Below, one piece after another: positions 53,167 to 62,038 of a stretch of DNA of 64,000 nt. Within the stretch, counting starts at the first letter, position 1. Each line of letters begins with the position of its first letter. The notes beneath the pieces are model-generated. The model searched no databases. It was not told the origin of the DNA and worked only from the letters and a program-made list of their open reading frames with translations. This DNA comes from CBDAUN01 sp965200645 (GTDB lineage: Bacteria; Pseudomonadota; Gammaproteobacteria; Arenicellales; JAJDZL01): positions 496,001 to 560,000 of the forward strand of contig CBDAUN010000003.1 of assembly GCA_965200645.1 (NCBI GenBank). Reading direction: 5' to 3'. The position numbers were made by a program, and so were the translations under genes.

Positions 53167-54246
53167 ATGAATGCTGAAATCTATGCTCGGACTTCGTCAT
53201 TTTCTAACCCGATAAATGGTGATTCCGATTCTGAGCCGCATGTTCTGGCACCGGCTGCTACAGGTGTAGATGAATTCATTAACCAACACGGTGGTGATGT
53301 CGACCGTGTATTCGGAGAAGCTGAAGTTGACTTAAACTGCATTGGCAATCCAACAGCTGGAATGGAGCTGAAGTCGTTTTGCGGACTTTTCGAATCAGCA
53401 TCCAAACATACCCGTAACGATAACTTTGGACTGTGGTTTGGCAATCAATTCACTCCAAGCGATTTAGGCCTTTGGGGATATGCCGCGATTTCATCTCCAA
53501 CCCTTGGAGCCGCTTTAGATAATCTGATAGATTTATTTCGGTTTCACCAACAATGCTCCTTGCTAAGACTAACAAAATCTTCCTATGCCGGGATGCTGCA
53601 ACTTGAGTATCAAGTTCGTGACCCTCAAATCATACAACGGCGGCAAGACGCTGAATTGTCGTTGGGTATGTTTTTGAATGTGTTTCGCAATTGCTATGGT
53701 CAACACTGGCATCCTGAAGAAGTGTATTTTGAACACCCAAAACCAGAAAACTGCAACGAACATCAAACTGCGTTCAACGCTCCGGTATTCTTTAACCAAA
53801 ACGTAAACGCAATCGTGTTTAAGGAAAAAGAATTGGAACGTAGAATGCCTCAATGCGACCTTAAGTTGATGTCGATGATGCGAGTTTGTCTTGAGACACT
53901 GGGCAATGGTACTCCACTGACACAGAACTTAATTGATCGCATTCGAAATGTGATTCGCGCGAATCTATCGAGCAGTTGTCCTTCTCTTGAGCAAGTAGCC
54001 GAAGCGATGCATATGAGTGCAAGCGCAGTCCAACGAAATCTCGCATGGGAGGGATTGTCATACACCGATCTTGTCGAAGAAACTAGACAAAATTTGGCGC
54101 AAATTTACTTAAGACAACGTAATCTCTCACTATCCGAAATCGCATACCTACTCGGATATTCGGAATTAAGCGCCTTTAGCCGTGCCTTTCGCAGATGGAC
54201 TGGCCAGTCTCCACGTAGCCACAGAGGCGGCCATCAAGATAAGTGA
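53167..54246 (+). CDS. AraC-family transcriptional regulator (OruR/ArgR-like type)
   Basis: A 359-aa regulator: an N-terminal ligand-binding region with GLWFGNQFTPSDLGLWGYAAISSPTLGAALDNL (the Arabinose-binding-like domain of the OruR group) and a C-terminal double helix-turn-helix, SLEQVAEAMHMSASAVQRNL and LSEIAYLLGYSELSAFSRAFRRWTGQSP. It is divergent from the aldehyde dehydrogenase/shell operon and is the natural candidate activator of the microcompartment genes. The effector would be the amino alcohol or a derivative; this is inferred. Confidence 0.87.
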   Translation: MNAEIYARTSSFSNPINGDSDSEPHVLAPAATGVDEFINQHGGDVDRVFGEAEVDLNCIGNPTAGMELKSFCGLFESASKHTRNDNFGLWFGNQFTPSDLGLWGYAAISSPTLGAALDNLIDLFRFHQQCSLLRLTKSSYAGMLQLEYQVRDPQIIQRRQDAELSLGMFLNVFRNCYGQHWHPEEVYFEHPKPENCNEHQTAFNAPVFFNQNVNAIVFKEKELERRMPQCDLKLMSMMRVCLETLGNGTPLTQNLIDRIRNVIRANLSSSCPSLEQVAEAMHMSASAVQRNLAWEGLSYTDLVEETRQNLAQIYLRQRNLSLSEIAYLLGYSELSAFSRAFRRWTGQSPRSHRGGHQDK

Positions 54247-54261
54247 TATTGTCGTTCAAGC

Positions 54262-55065
54262 TTATGCACGATTGTGAACTCGCCTGACGATCTTTAGAAC
54301 TACATATAGTATCAACACGATTGCAGCGGCACCGGTCATTGTCAACGAACCTAAGGTTGGCACCATCGGTGTATAACCGGAAACCATCTTCGCATACAGC
54401 CACTCCGGAATAGTTTGATCCGCACCAGTGGTAAACAATGACAAGGGGAAATTACCCCAAGACAATAGAAACGCAAAAATCGCTCCTGAAATTATGCCAG
54501 GTGACAATATGGGCAAAGTTATCTCCCGAAATACCTGCCAGCGTGAAGCCCCCAAGTCGAAGGCGGCTTCTTCCCACACAGGGTCAAAACTGTACACTTG
54601 AATCGACATAATCAAAGTCACTATCGGTAAAATCCAGATCATGTGGGCAAAGACAGCCGTGTGCCAACTGGTAATGATTCCAATGGAAGAAAACCATAGA
54701 AGAAGCGCTAATCCAAGCACTGCTTGAGGAAAGAATATGGGCAGCATAATCAGTCTTTGATACATCTTGCGACCTTTCCAGTCATAACGAGCAAATGCCA
54801 ATGCCCCAAAAAAAGCGAGCACAACCGACAGCAACGTAACTAATGCAGCAACTGAAAAGGATGTCCAAAACAAATCCCGTACAGACAGCGAACTAAAGGC
54901 TTTTTCATACCACCTCGTATCCCAGAACTTTATCGGAAACTGGAAATAACGCTGCTTGGTAAACGATGCGAGAATGACCGAAAACAGTGGCATGTAAAGA
55001 AACAGAATTACTGCTCCCGTCCACAGCGCAATCAGATTGCGAGCAATACGCTTTTTACTATCCAT
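54262..55065 (-). CDS. PotC-like ABC permease
   Basis: A 267-aa inner-membrane permease of the spermidine/putrescine type with six helices and the EAA loop EEAAFDLGASRWQVFREITLP (about 161-181). It starts three bases after the PotB-like stop. Its own stop lies 15 bases from the convergent AraC gene. With PotB-, PotA- and PotD-like genes upstream it forms a full importer. Confidence 0.9.
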   Translation of the reverse strand: MDSKKRIARNLIALWTGAVILFLYMPLFSVILASFTKQRYFQFPIKFWDTRWYEKAFSSLSVRDLFWTSFSVAALVTLLSVVLAFFGALAFARYDWKGRKMYQRLIMLPIFFPQAVLGLALLLWFSSIGIITSWHTAVFAHMIWILPIVTLIMSIQVYSFDPVWEEAAFDLGASRWQVFREITLPILSPGIISGAIFAFLLSWGNFPLSLFTTGADQTIPEWLYAKMVSGYTPMVPTLGSLTMTGAAAIVLILYVVLKIVRRVHNRA

Positions 55066-55068
55066 ATC

Positions 55069-55929
55069 CTACCTTCGCCCGATCACTTGATCCAAATCGA
55101 TGCGCCGAAAGAGAAAGAAAATAATCGCACCGCAGAGTGCAATTAACAAAACTGAAAGAACCGATCCCCGAGGCCAGTTTTGCGCAAAAGTAAAGGCCGA
55201 CTCAATATCATCTGAAATCATTACGATTACTTGTCCGCCAAGGATTTTTGATTCCGCTAATGAGCCAAGAGCCAAAATAAACGTCAGCATACTTCCAATT
55301 AAAATTCCGGGCATTGAAAGCGGAACTTCAACCTCTTTGAATATCTGAAATCGATTCGCACCCAAATCTGCCGCTGCTTCCTTCAGAGTATCTGGAACCA
55401 TAGACATGCCGATTACTAGCGGGAACAACATAAATGGCAGATAGACATATACAAGACCCAGGATAACTGCCGGAACCGTATATAGCATTCCCGATAGGCT
55501 GACTCCAAAAATGGCCTGCAAAGACCCGTCAATAATGCCGTTTTTCAGTAGAAGCAAGACCCAACCAAAAAGACGAATGTTTTCTGAAATAAGCAATGGT
55601 AATGCTATAAGCACGGTCAAAAGTGTTGCCCATCTTCCGAACAACTTTGTCATTCCATAGGCAATTGGATAAGTGACCAACAATAAGAGCAGGACAGTAA
55701 TCAGTGCTAAAAATAGTGACCAGGAAAAAGATATGTAATAGCTCTCTGTGACAACGGAAAGATAGTTATCCAGAGTCGGAGCCTGCTTGAGAGAAAAAGT
55801 CTTGGGTGGCATAAAGCTGTATGCCACGACAAGAGCAAGAGGGCCTGCAAATCCAATCAGTAGAAAAACACTTGACGGTAACGCCGCCAGTACGCCTGGC
55901 TGTCTTAACCAGCGGTTTAAGTTCTTCAT
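55069..55929 (-). CDS. PotB-like ABC permease
   Basis: A 286-aa inner-membrane permease with six helices and EAA loop KEAAADLGANRFQIFKEVEVPL (about 193-214). The ATG overlaps the PotA-like stop by four bases (ATGA). Partner of the PotC-like permease. Confidence 0.9.
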   Translation of the reverse strand: MKNLNRWLRQPGVLAALPSSVFLLIGFAGPLALVVAYSFMPPKTFSLKQAPTLDNYLSVVTESYYISFSWSLFLALITVLLLLLVTYPIAYGMTKLFGRWATLLTVLIALPLLISENIRLFGWVLLLLKNGIIDGSLQAIFGVSLSGMLYTVPAVILGLVYVYLPFMLFPLVIGMSMVPDTLKEAAADLGANRFQIFKEVEVPLSMPGILIGSMLTFILALGSLAESKILGGQVIVMISDDIESAFTFAQNWPRGSVLSVLLIALCGAIIFFLFRRIDLDQVIGRR

Positions 55930-57002
55930 TCGCTGACTAAAATACAGTCTTGCGGATGCCAGCCGACACTGACCTGATCTCCCTGTTCACCGCGAAAAGG
56001 TTCATCTTGTAACCGCTCTATCAGCCAGTGCTCCTCTCCATCGGTACTGCGAACTTGATATTGAATTCGAGAACCCAAAGCGTAGTCATTAAACAGCACA
56101 CCATTTAATTTGTTTGGGAGTGATTCTGCTGCTGGACCAATCTTCATCACTTCAGGTCGTATGATGAGGTATCCCTCCTCAAAATTTTCTAAACCGTTTG
56201 CGACTTCGTAACGCATATCGCTGACAACATCACGAACGAATTTTGAATCCGCTCGCCTGACAGCCATTGTGTTAACTTCTCCCATAAATTGAGCAACAAA
56301 CTTATTGAGCGGACGACTGTAAATGTCATCCGGTGTTCCGATCTGAATCAGTCCGCCTTGGTTGAGAATGCCAATTCGGTCACTCATCACCATTGCTTCT
56401 TCAAGGGAGTGAGTAATGTAGACAAAGGTTTTGCCTGTTTCTCGATGAATGTCCTTAAGTTCCTTCTCCAATGTCTTTCGTAGTCGATAATCCAATGCAG
56501 ACAACGGTTCATCAAAAAAGAGAATTTCCGGGTCGAAGGCTAAAGCACGCGCCAGTGCAATTCGCTGCTGCTCGCCACCAGAACACTGACTGATGCGCTT
56601 ACCATAAAAGTCAGCAGGCAAGCGCAACAGTTCAAGTAACTCAATCGCCCGTTTGCGGCGTACATCGGCAGCAACCCCGGCAATCTTCATTGCGAATTCG
56701 ATGTTTTGCCCAACGGACTTATGCGGGAACAGGGCGAGATTTTGAAAGACCATACACGTCGGCCGTTTGCTGGCCGGTACGTGATTGACTGTTTCGCCCT
56801 TTAAAACGACATCGCCACTGGTGGGGCTGTCCATCCCCACCAGTATGCGAATCAAAGTGGTTTTTCCACTTCCTGAGGGCCCGACAAGTGTGAAAAATTC
56901 GCCTTCCGATATACTAAGATTTACATTTTTTAGTGCGGTAAACTCACCGAACTGCTTTGTAATATCGCGCAACTCTAGAAATTCCGCAAAACCACCACTC
57001 AT
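55926..57002 (-). CDS. PotA-like ABC transporter ATPase
   Basis: A 358-aa ATPase: Walker A GPSGSGKTT (about 41-49), Q-loop VFQNLALFPH, signature CSGGEQQRIALARAL, Walker B ILFFDEPLSALD, switch His in ITHSLEEA, and a C-terminal TOBE-type beta domain (about 280-355). The signature starts with Cys in place of Leu, which occurs in some members. Typical of polyamine and related importers. Confidence 0.9.
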   Translation of the reverse strand: MSGGFAEFLELRDITKQFGEFTALKNVNLSISEGEFFTLVGPSGSGKTTLIRILVGMDSPTSGDVVLKGETVNHVPASKRPTCMVFQNLALFPHKSVGQNIEFAMKIAGVAADVRRKRAIELLELLRLPADFYGKRISQCSGGEQQRIALARALAFDPEILFFDEPLSALDYRLRKTLEKELKDIHRETGKTFVYITHSLEEAMVMSDRIGILNQGGLIQIGTPDDIYSRPLNKFVAQFMGEVNTMAVRRADSKFVRDVVSDMRYEVANGLENFEEGYLIIRPEVMKIGPAAESLPNKLNGVLFNDYALGSRIQYQVRSTDGEEHWLIERLQDEPFRGEQGDQVSVGWHPQDCILVSE

Positions 57003-57057
57003 TGTTTTGCAATCAGTCTAGAGTTTGTGAATCAGATTACGAAATAGTTAACGCCAA

Positions 57058-58212
57058 TTAAGACGATTCACGTCCACGTTTGGCAGCTGAATATAGATCA
57101 TACATAGCTGCATAATCCGGATTAATGTTGTAGTCTACAGACCTAGACATCTCATCCTCTAGGGTATCCCATTGAATGGCATCAAGTTCTTCACTATCAA
57201 AGGCACTAAGCACTTCTGGGTCACCCATTTGAGTTACAGGATTGTATGTCCCTTCCGCGAAAGCGACATTCTTACTCACATCAGGTCGCTGAATGTATGC
57301 AAGGAATTCCTCTGCCAACGGGGAAACTTCAGGATTGTTGACGACTGAAGTCAACTCAATCCAAACGATTCCACCTTTGCCATCCATCGGTCCTGATTTA
57401 GGGGTAATGCCTCGAACGTTGTTGAAACCATCATACCGTGCAGGCGAAGCTGTATAGGTTCCGCCGGTGAAGTATGCATCAATTTCTCCATTGATCAATG
57501 CGAGATTCATTTGAACCAAATCGTCCGTCAGTATTTTTGCACCATTAAAAATCTGCTGTGCAACATCTCCAACTGCAGCAATTTCATCTGCTGTGTGGGA
57601 TCTGAACGGATCGATACCTGCGGTGACGCACATGTGAAAAATATTCCAGTTGTCGTACGTCAATACGCCGTAACGTTGATTCATGCTCGAATCCAAAAAC
57701 AGGTTGAATCCTTGATCCTCGGCCATTTCCCTAGAAATTTTGTCAGTATTTACTACAAAATTAAACGGACCAAATCGTTGCGTTACACCAAGCAGATGCT
57801 CACCTGTTTTGTCCATGGCCCAAGGATATGGCGGATGGAAAGCCGGCATCATCTTTTCAAAAAATGGTTCAAACCGGTCACGAGGAATGGGCTTAATCAA
57901 GCCTTCTGGAAACATCTGTTCCCTGGCCCACGGATTGTTTACATTAATCAAATCCCAAACCTTGGTTTCACCAGCACGAAGTCGGTTAACCGCATCAGGA
58001 TCGGATGTCAAACCTTCTGCCCGAACTGTAGCATCAAATTCTGCACGAAAAGGATCCAATACATCATCTGAGTTGTATCCTTCCCAGCAGTAGATGTTCA
58101 GTTCCTTTTCCCGTGCTGCATATGATAGATTCGGTAGTGTCCCCAACGAATACGCCGCAGCAAATGCTCCGGTGGTTTTGAGAAAATTACGTCTTGTTTG
58201 TTTGATCGCCAT
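57058..58212 (-). CDS. PotD-like ABC substrate-binding protein
   Basis: A 384-aa binding protein of the spermidine/putrescine type with a Tat signal (TRRNFLKTTGAFAAAY). ELNIYCWEGYNSDDVLDPF begins the mature fold, where family members have NWxxY. The start is ATG 58212 because AGGAGG lies seven bases before it; a longer frame from 58239 is rejected. First gene of the four-gene transporter unit. Ligand is probably a polyamine or an amino alcohol linked to the microcompartment. Confidence 0.9.
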   Translation of the reverse strand: MAIKQTRRNFLKTTGAFAAAYSLGTLPNLSYAAREKELNIYCWEGYNSDDVLDPFRAEFDATVRAEGLTSDPDAVNRLRAGETKVWDLINVNNPWAREQMFPEGLIKPIPRDRFEPFFEKMMPAFHPPYPWAMDKTGEHLLGVTQRFGPFNFVVNTDKISREMAEDQGFNLFLDSSMNQRYGVLTYDNWNIFHMCVTAGIDPFRSHTADEIAAVGDVAQQIFNGAKILTDDLVQMNLALINGEIDAYFTGGTYTASPARYDGFNNVRGITPKSGPMDGKGGIVWIELTSVVNNPEVSPLAEEFLAYIQRPDVSKNVAFAEGTYNPVTQMGDPEVLSAFDSEELDAIQWDTLEDEMSRSVDYNINPDYAAMYDLYSAAKRGRESS

Positions 58213-58427
58213 AACAATCCTCCTAGAAAAATTGAGCAAATTACACCAATGCTTTAACTGAGCATTGAATTAATTTAAAAAGCAACTGGTGTAGGAATAG
58301 AATCCCTGCCCCAATTGCCTTCAAATTCTATTATTAAGTAATTCAATATTACTCGAGACGCACTATGTTATCAATTTTTTGAGAAATAGAATGTCTATGC
58401 AACAATTCTCACTCTCTACCAATAAAT

Positions 58428-59459
58428 TTACTTTCTCTGGAGTTTTCGATATTCACGAACCGCTACTTGGTGGTCCTCAAAATTATCCGAAAATTGATGC
58501 GTCCCATCTCCTTTAGCCACAAAGTACAACGCCGATGTTGTCTCAGGTTGCAAGGCTGCCCGAATCGCCGCAAGCCCAGGCATTGCTATTGGGGTTGGAG
58601 GTAACCCGTATCGAGTGTAGGTGTTGTATTCGGTATCTCGTTTTAAATCGGACTTTTTGATCTTTCCGGTGTAGTCATCACCTAATCCATAGATTACGGT
58701 TGGATCCATCTGCAAGCGCATTCCGCGCCGAAGACGATTGACTATCACCCCTGAAATTGTTGCAAATTCGGATTCGACGCCTGATTCCTTTTGAATAATT
58801 GACGCGGCAATTAATCCTTCATAGATATTTTCATAAGGCAACTCCGGTGCACGACTTTCCCACTCACTAGATAGTGTTTGAAGCATTGCTTCATGTGACT
58901 GGGTCAACAATGCGGTATCGAGCTGATCTTTTGTATACCTATAAGTATCGGGAAAAAACCAACCTTCAGGGTTACTTTGCTTAATCCCAAGAGTCGAAAG
59001 AAAGTCAGTATGAGGGGATTCATCCAAGGTTTGTTGGAGATTCTTTTTGGTTGCTATTTCGGCCAAAATATCCTTGTAAGTCCAGCCTTCTATAAATGTT
59101 ATCTTATAGGTAAGCGACTTACCTTTTACAACTGTCTCAAGAACATCGATGATGCTGGATTGATCTTTAAAGCGATACTCTCCAGCCTTGAGATTACGAG
59201 AGTAACCGCCCCACTTCGCTGTGAGATCGAACAGTTTGGTTTGAGAGATTACACCATCTTCATAAAGAGCAATGGCAAGGTCACCGGAATTTTGACCCCG
59301 CTCGAGAAGGTAAACTTTATCAGGCGGAAAATGCAGTGGGCGGGTAATTTGCCAAGCAACATAAAGGACTGCTGTGGTTGCCAGCAGAATCGCCGTCAAT
59401 GTAGCCGACACTACAATAATTGGGCGTTTTTTCTTTGTGCCTTTTTGAGAATCAGTCAA
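58428..59459 (-). CDS. mltG: Endolytic murein transglycosylase MltG
   Basis: A 343-aa inner-membrane enzyme of the YceG/MltG family that cuts nascent peptidoglycan glycan strands. One membrane helix (about 14-36), a LysM-like region (DLAIALYEDGVI), then the catalytic segment with Glu in QKESGVESEFATISGVIVNRLRRGMRLQMDPTVIYGLG. The start appears to be TTG 59459, as no ATG lies between it and the helix; the ribosome site is weak. fabF lies 81 bases upstream, so it is probably the last gene of the fab operon; tmk and holB, its usual neighbours, are not present. Confidence 0.92.
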   Translation of the reverse strand: MTDSQKGTKKKRPIIVVSATLTAILLATTAVLYVAWQITRPLHFPPDKVYLLERGQNSGDLAIALYEDGVISQTKLFDLTAKWGGYSRNLKAGEYRFKDQSSIIDVLETVVKGKSLTYKITFIEGWTYKDILAEIATKKNLQQTLDESPHTDFLSTLGIKQSNPEGWFFPDTYRYTKDQLDTALLTQSHEAMLQTLSSEWESRAPELPYENIYEGLIAASIIQKESGVESEFATISGVIVNRLRRGMRLQMDPTVIYGLGDDYTGKIKKSDLKRDTEYNTYTRYGLPPTPIAMPGLAAIRAALQPETTSALYFVAKGDGTHQFSDNFEDHQVAVREYRKLQRK

Positions 59460-59540
59460 ATTGACAGGAAAGTTCTCTTCCCAACTCCATGCTATATATT
59501 GCTAAACCATAGCAAAACCAAAGAGAACTGATCAAATCGA

Positions 59541-60782
59541 TCAATGAAATCGTTTAAATGCAATGCATCCGTTAGTCCCCCCAAATCCAAATGAATTCGA
59601 AACGGCATTTTCTATTTTCATTGAACGAGCTTCTTTTGGTACATAGTCTAAATCACACTCTGGGTCAGGGTTATCCAAATTGATTGTAGGAGGGGCAACC
59701 TGGTGATGAACTGCAAGGGCTGTATAGACGGCTTCTATCCCACCAGCTGCTCCAAGCAGATGTCCTACCATCGATTTTGTACCACTGATGGCAAGATGCT
59801 TTGCTTGATCACCAAACGCCTGCTTAATTGCCTTCGTCTCAGCAATATCTCCGAGTGGTGTCGAGGTGCCATGGGCATTAACATAGTCAAACTCAGACGG
59901 GTCGGTCTTGCTGTTTCGAATAGCATTTTGCATGCAGCGAAGTGCACCATTTCCTCCAGGCGCAGGAGCTGTAACATGATGCGCATCACCACTCATTCCG
60001 AATCCGGTTAATTCTGCATAAATCTTTGCACCACGCTTTATTGCAAACTCCAGTTCTTCCAAAACTAACAAGCCCGCACCTTCGCCTAAAACAAAGCCGT
60101 TACGCTCTCGATCAAATGGACGACTAGCCTTGGATGGTTCGTCATTACTCCGACTGAGTGCCTGTGCGTTAGCAAATCCGGCAACGGAGGTGGGTGTGAT
60201 CGCTGCCTCCGTACCGCCGGCAACCATCACATCAGCATCTCCGTACTCAATAAACCGTGCAGCATCTCCAATTGCATGAGTTCCAGTGGTACAGGCTGTC
60301 GACACTGCCAAATTCGGGCCTGCAAAACCGTGTTGTATCGACAGATTACCTGCCGCCATGTTGATAATCGATCCTGGTACATAGAATGGAGATACGCGTC
60401 GATGTCCACGCTCATGGTAGGCCAGAGTCGTATTTTCAATCCAATTTACACCACCAATACCTGCACCGACGTAAACCCCCATTCGATGAGCGTTGCTCTC
60501 GTCTGCAACTATTCCGGAATCAACTATAGCCTCGGCACCAGCGATTAAGCACAGTTGTATAAATCGGTCGGTCTGCCTAACTTGCTTAGCCGGCAAGTAA
60601 TCCGTTGGGTTCAGTGAAGTAACTTCGCCGGCAATTTTGGCAGGCAATGCCGATGCGTCAAAAAGGGTAATTTCGGAAATTCCACTTTTGCCGGCGACTA
60701 AATTTTCCCAATTCTCCTGAACGTTGTGTCCGATGGGCGAAATCGCACCTAAACCGGTCACCACTACTCGACGTCTACTCAT
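59541..60782 (-). CDS. fabF: 3-oxoacyl-ACP synthase II
   Basis: A 413-aa condensing enzyme for chain elongation in type II fatty-acid synthesis. Catalytic Cys in VSTACTTGTHA (about 167), His in NAHGTSTPLGD and His in KSMVGHLLGAAGG; the C-terminal NSFGFGGTNG closes the fold. GTG/ATG ambiguity does not arise: the ATG MSRRRVVVTG is standard. acpP lies upstream with an 85-base gap that holds a hairpin. Confidence 0.96.
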   Translation of the reverse strand: MSRRRVVVTGLGAISPIGHNVQENWENLVAGKSGISEITLFDASALPAKIAGEVTSLNPTDYLPAKQVRQTDRFIQLCLIAGAEAIVDSGIVADESNAHRMGVYVGAGIGGVNWIENTTLAYHERGHRRVSPFYVPGSIINMAAGNLSIQHGFAGPNLAVSTACTTGTHAIGDAARFIEYGDADVMVAGGTEAAITPTSVAGFANAQALSRSNDEPSKASRPFDRERNGFVLGEGAGLLVLEELEFAIKRGAKIYAELTGFGMSGDAHHVTAPAPGGNGALRCMQNAIRNSKTDPSEFDYVNAHGTSTPLGDIAETKAIKQAFGDQAKHLAISGTKSMVGHLLGAAGGIEAVYTALAVHHQVAPPTINLDNPDPECDLDYVPKEARSMKIENAVSNSFGFGGTNGCIAFKRFH

Positions 60783-60815
60783 GAACGAATCAAGTCATTC
60801 TTTTTCTGGATCATT

Positions 60816-60837
60816 GGGCCTCAATTGATTGAGACCC
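60816..60837. other. Intercistronic hairpin between acpP and fabF
   Basis: GGG-C-CTCAAT pairs with ATTGAG-A-CCC around a two-base centre (one mismatch), so the real loop is a little larger. No T-run follows on the minus strand. It may end part of the abundant acpP transcript or stabilise it. Confidence 0.4.
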
Positions 60838-60867
60838 TGCTCCCAAAGTAATGGATGTAGCAGCGTT

Positions 60868-61122
60868 TTAACTCAACGCTTGCTCAATGTGATCGACCGC
60901 TTCTCCCACCGTGTTGATTTGAACGGATTCGTCTGGAATCTCTAAATCAAACTCTTCTTCAAGCTTCATTACGAGTTCTACGGTATCGAGCGAATCCGCA
61001 TTAAGGTCATTGACAAATGAGGTGTCACGCGTAATTTCAGCATCTGGGTTATCAGCACATAATTGTTCAATTACAAGACGAATCACACGACTCTCTATGC
61101 TGCCTTGATCACTGTCATCCAT
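60868..61122 (-). CDS. acpP: Acyl carrier protein
   Basis: An 84-aa acidic helical protein that carries acyl chains on a phosphopantetheine arm at the Ser of LNADSLDTVELVM (about residue 43). It is slightly longer at the N-terminus than E. coli AcpP (DDSDQGSIES). GGAGGA lies seven bases before the ATG, a strong ribosome site. Flanked by fabG and fabF as in many gammaproteobacteria; the 160-base gap before it likely holds an extra promoter. Confidence 0.96.
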   Translation of the reverse strand: MDDSDQGSIESRVIRLVIEQLCADNPDAEITRDTSFVNDLNADSLDTVELVMKLEEEFDLEIPDESVQINTVGEAVDHIEQALS

Positions 61123-61282
61123 TAAATTGTCCTCCGACTGATTTAATTATTTGTTAAAGAGAAATAAAACAATACGATGTACATAAATGTTGGCCACCGC
61201 TAAACGCCATAGTTTATCACTTACAAGGAAAATCATTTCCTCACTTTGTCGATTTGTACTCTTGATTCAGCACCAAGGCCGA

Positions 61283-62032
61283 TCACTTTCTTACCATTCC
61301 GCCATCCACCAGTATTGAAGTTCCGGTTATATAGGAACTGTGTGGTGAGGCGAGAAATAAGACTACGTGTGCCACTTCCTGTGCTGTTCCCATTCTGCCA
61401 GCGGGAATGGTAGTTAGAATATTTTCCTTTACCACATCAGATAAGGCCTCAGTCATATCCGTGTCAATGTATCCCGGCAACACACTATTGACAGTGATAT
61501 TGCGACTGGCCACCTCAACAGCTAATGACTTTGAAAATCCAATCACTCCTGCCTTTGCAGCGGCATAGTGAGTTTGGCCAATGTTGCCAGCCACTCCGAC
61601 GACAGATGAAATGTTTATGACTCGCCCATCTCTGAGCTTCATCATGTCGCGGATGAATTTCTTGGTGAGTCTATAAACAGAAGTTAGGTTGGTATCAATC
61701 AGCGTAGCCCAATCCTCTTCCTTCATTCTCATCATGAGACTATCTTTGGAGATCCCGGCATTGTTCACGAGAATTGAGACGGCGCCATAATTTTTAGCAA
61801 TTTCCTGACCCAGTGAGTCCACGCTTGCAGAATCAGTGACATCTAGCACCAATCCTTGTCCCTTGACATCCAAATCCTTTAGATATTGAGTAATTCGGTC
61901 TGCCCCTTCTTGAGTCGTTGCAGTCCCGATTACAGTACCGCTGTTTTGGGCCAATAACTCGGCAATTGCGCGTCCGATTCCCCGCGACGCACCGGTCACC
62001 AAGCAAATTTTTTCTTGTAATAATTTTGACAT
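61283..62032 (-). CDS. fabG: 3-oxoacyl-ACP reductase
   Basis: A 249-aa SDR that reduces 3-oxoacyl-ACP with NADPH. TGASRGIGRAIA cofactor loop, NNAGISKDSLMMRM, catalytic Ser in ISSVVGVAGN, Tyr-x3-Lys in HYAAAKAG, and C-terminal YITGTSILVDGGM. It starts six bases after the fabH stop. fabD, which often lies between fabH and fabG, is absent here and must be elsewhere. Confidence 0.95.
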   Translation of the reverse strand: MSKLLQEKICLVTGASRGIGRAIAELLAQNSGTVIGTATTQEGADRITQYLKDLDVKGQGLVLDVTDSASVDSLGQEIAKNYGAVSILVNNAGISKDSLMMRMKEEDWATLIDTNLTSVYRLTKKFIRDMMKLRDGRVINISSVVGVAGNIGQTHYAAAKAGVIGFSKSLAVEVASRNITVNSVLPGYIDTDMTEALSDVVKENILTTIPAGRMGTAQEVAHVVLFLASPHSSYITGTSILVDGGMVRK

Positions 62033-62038
62033 TTCGTT

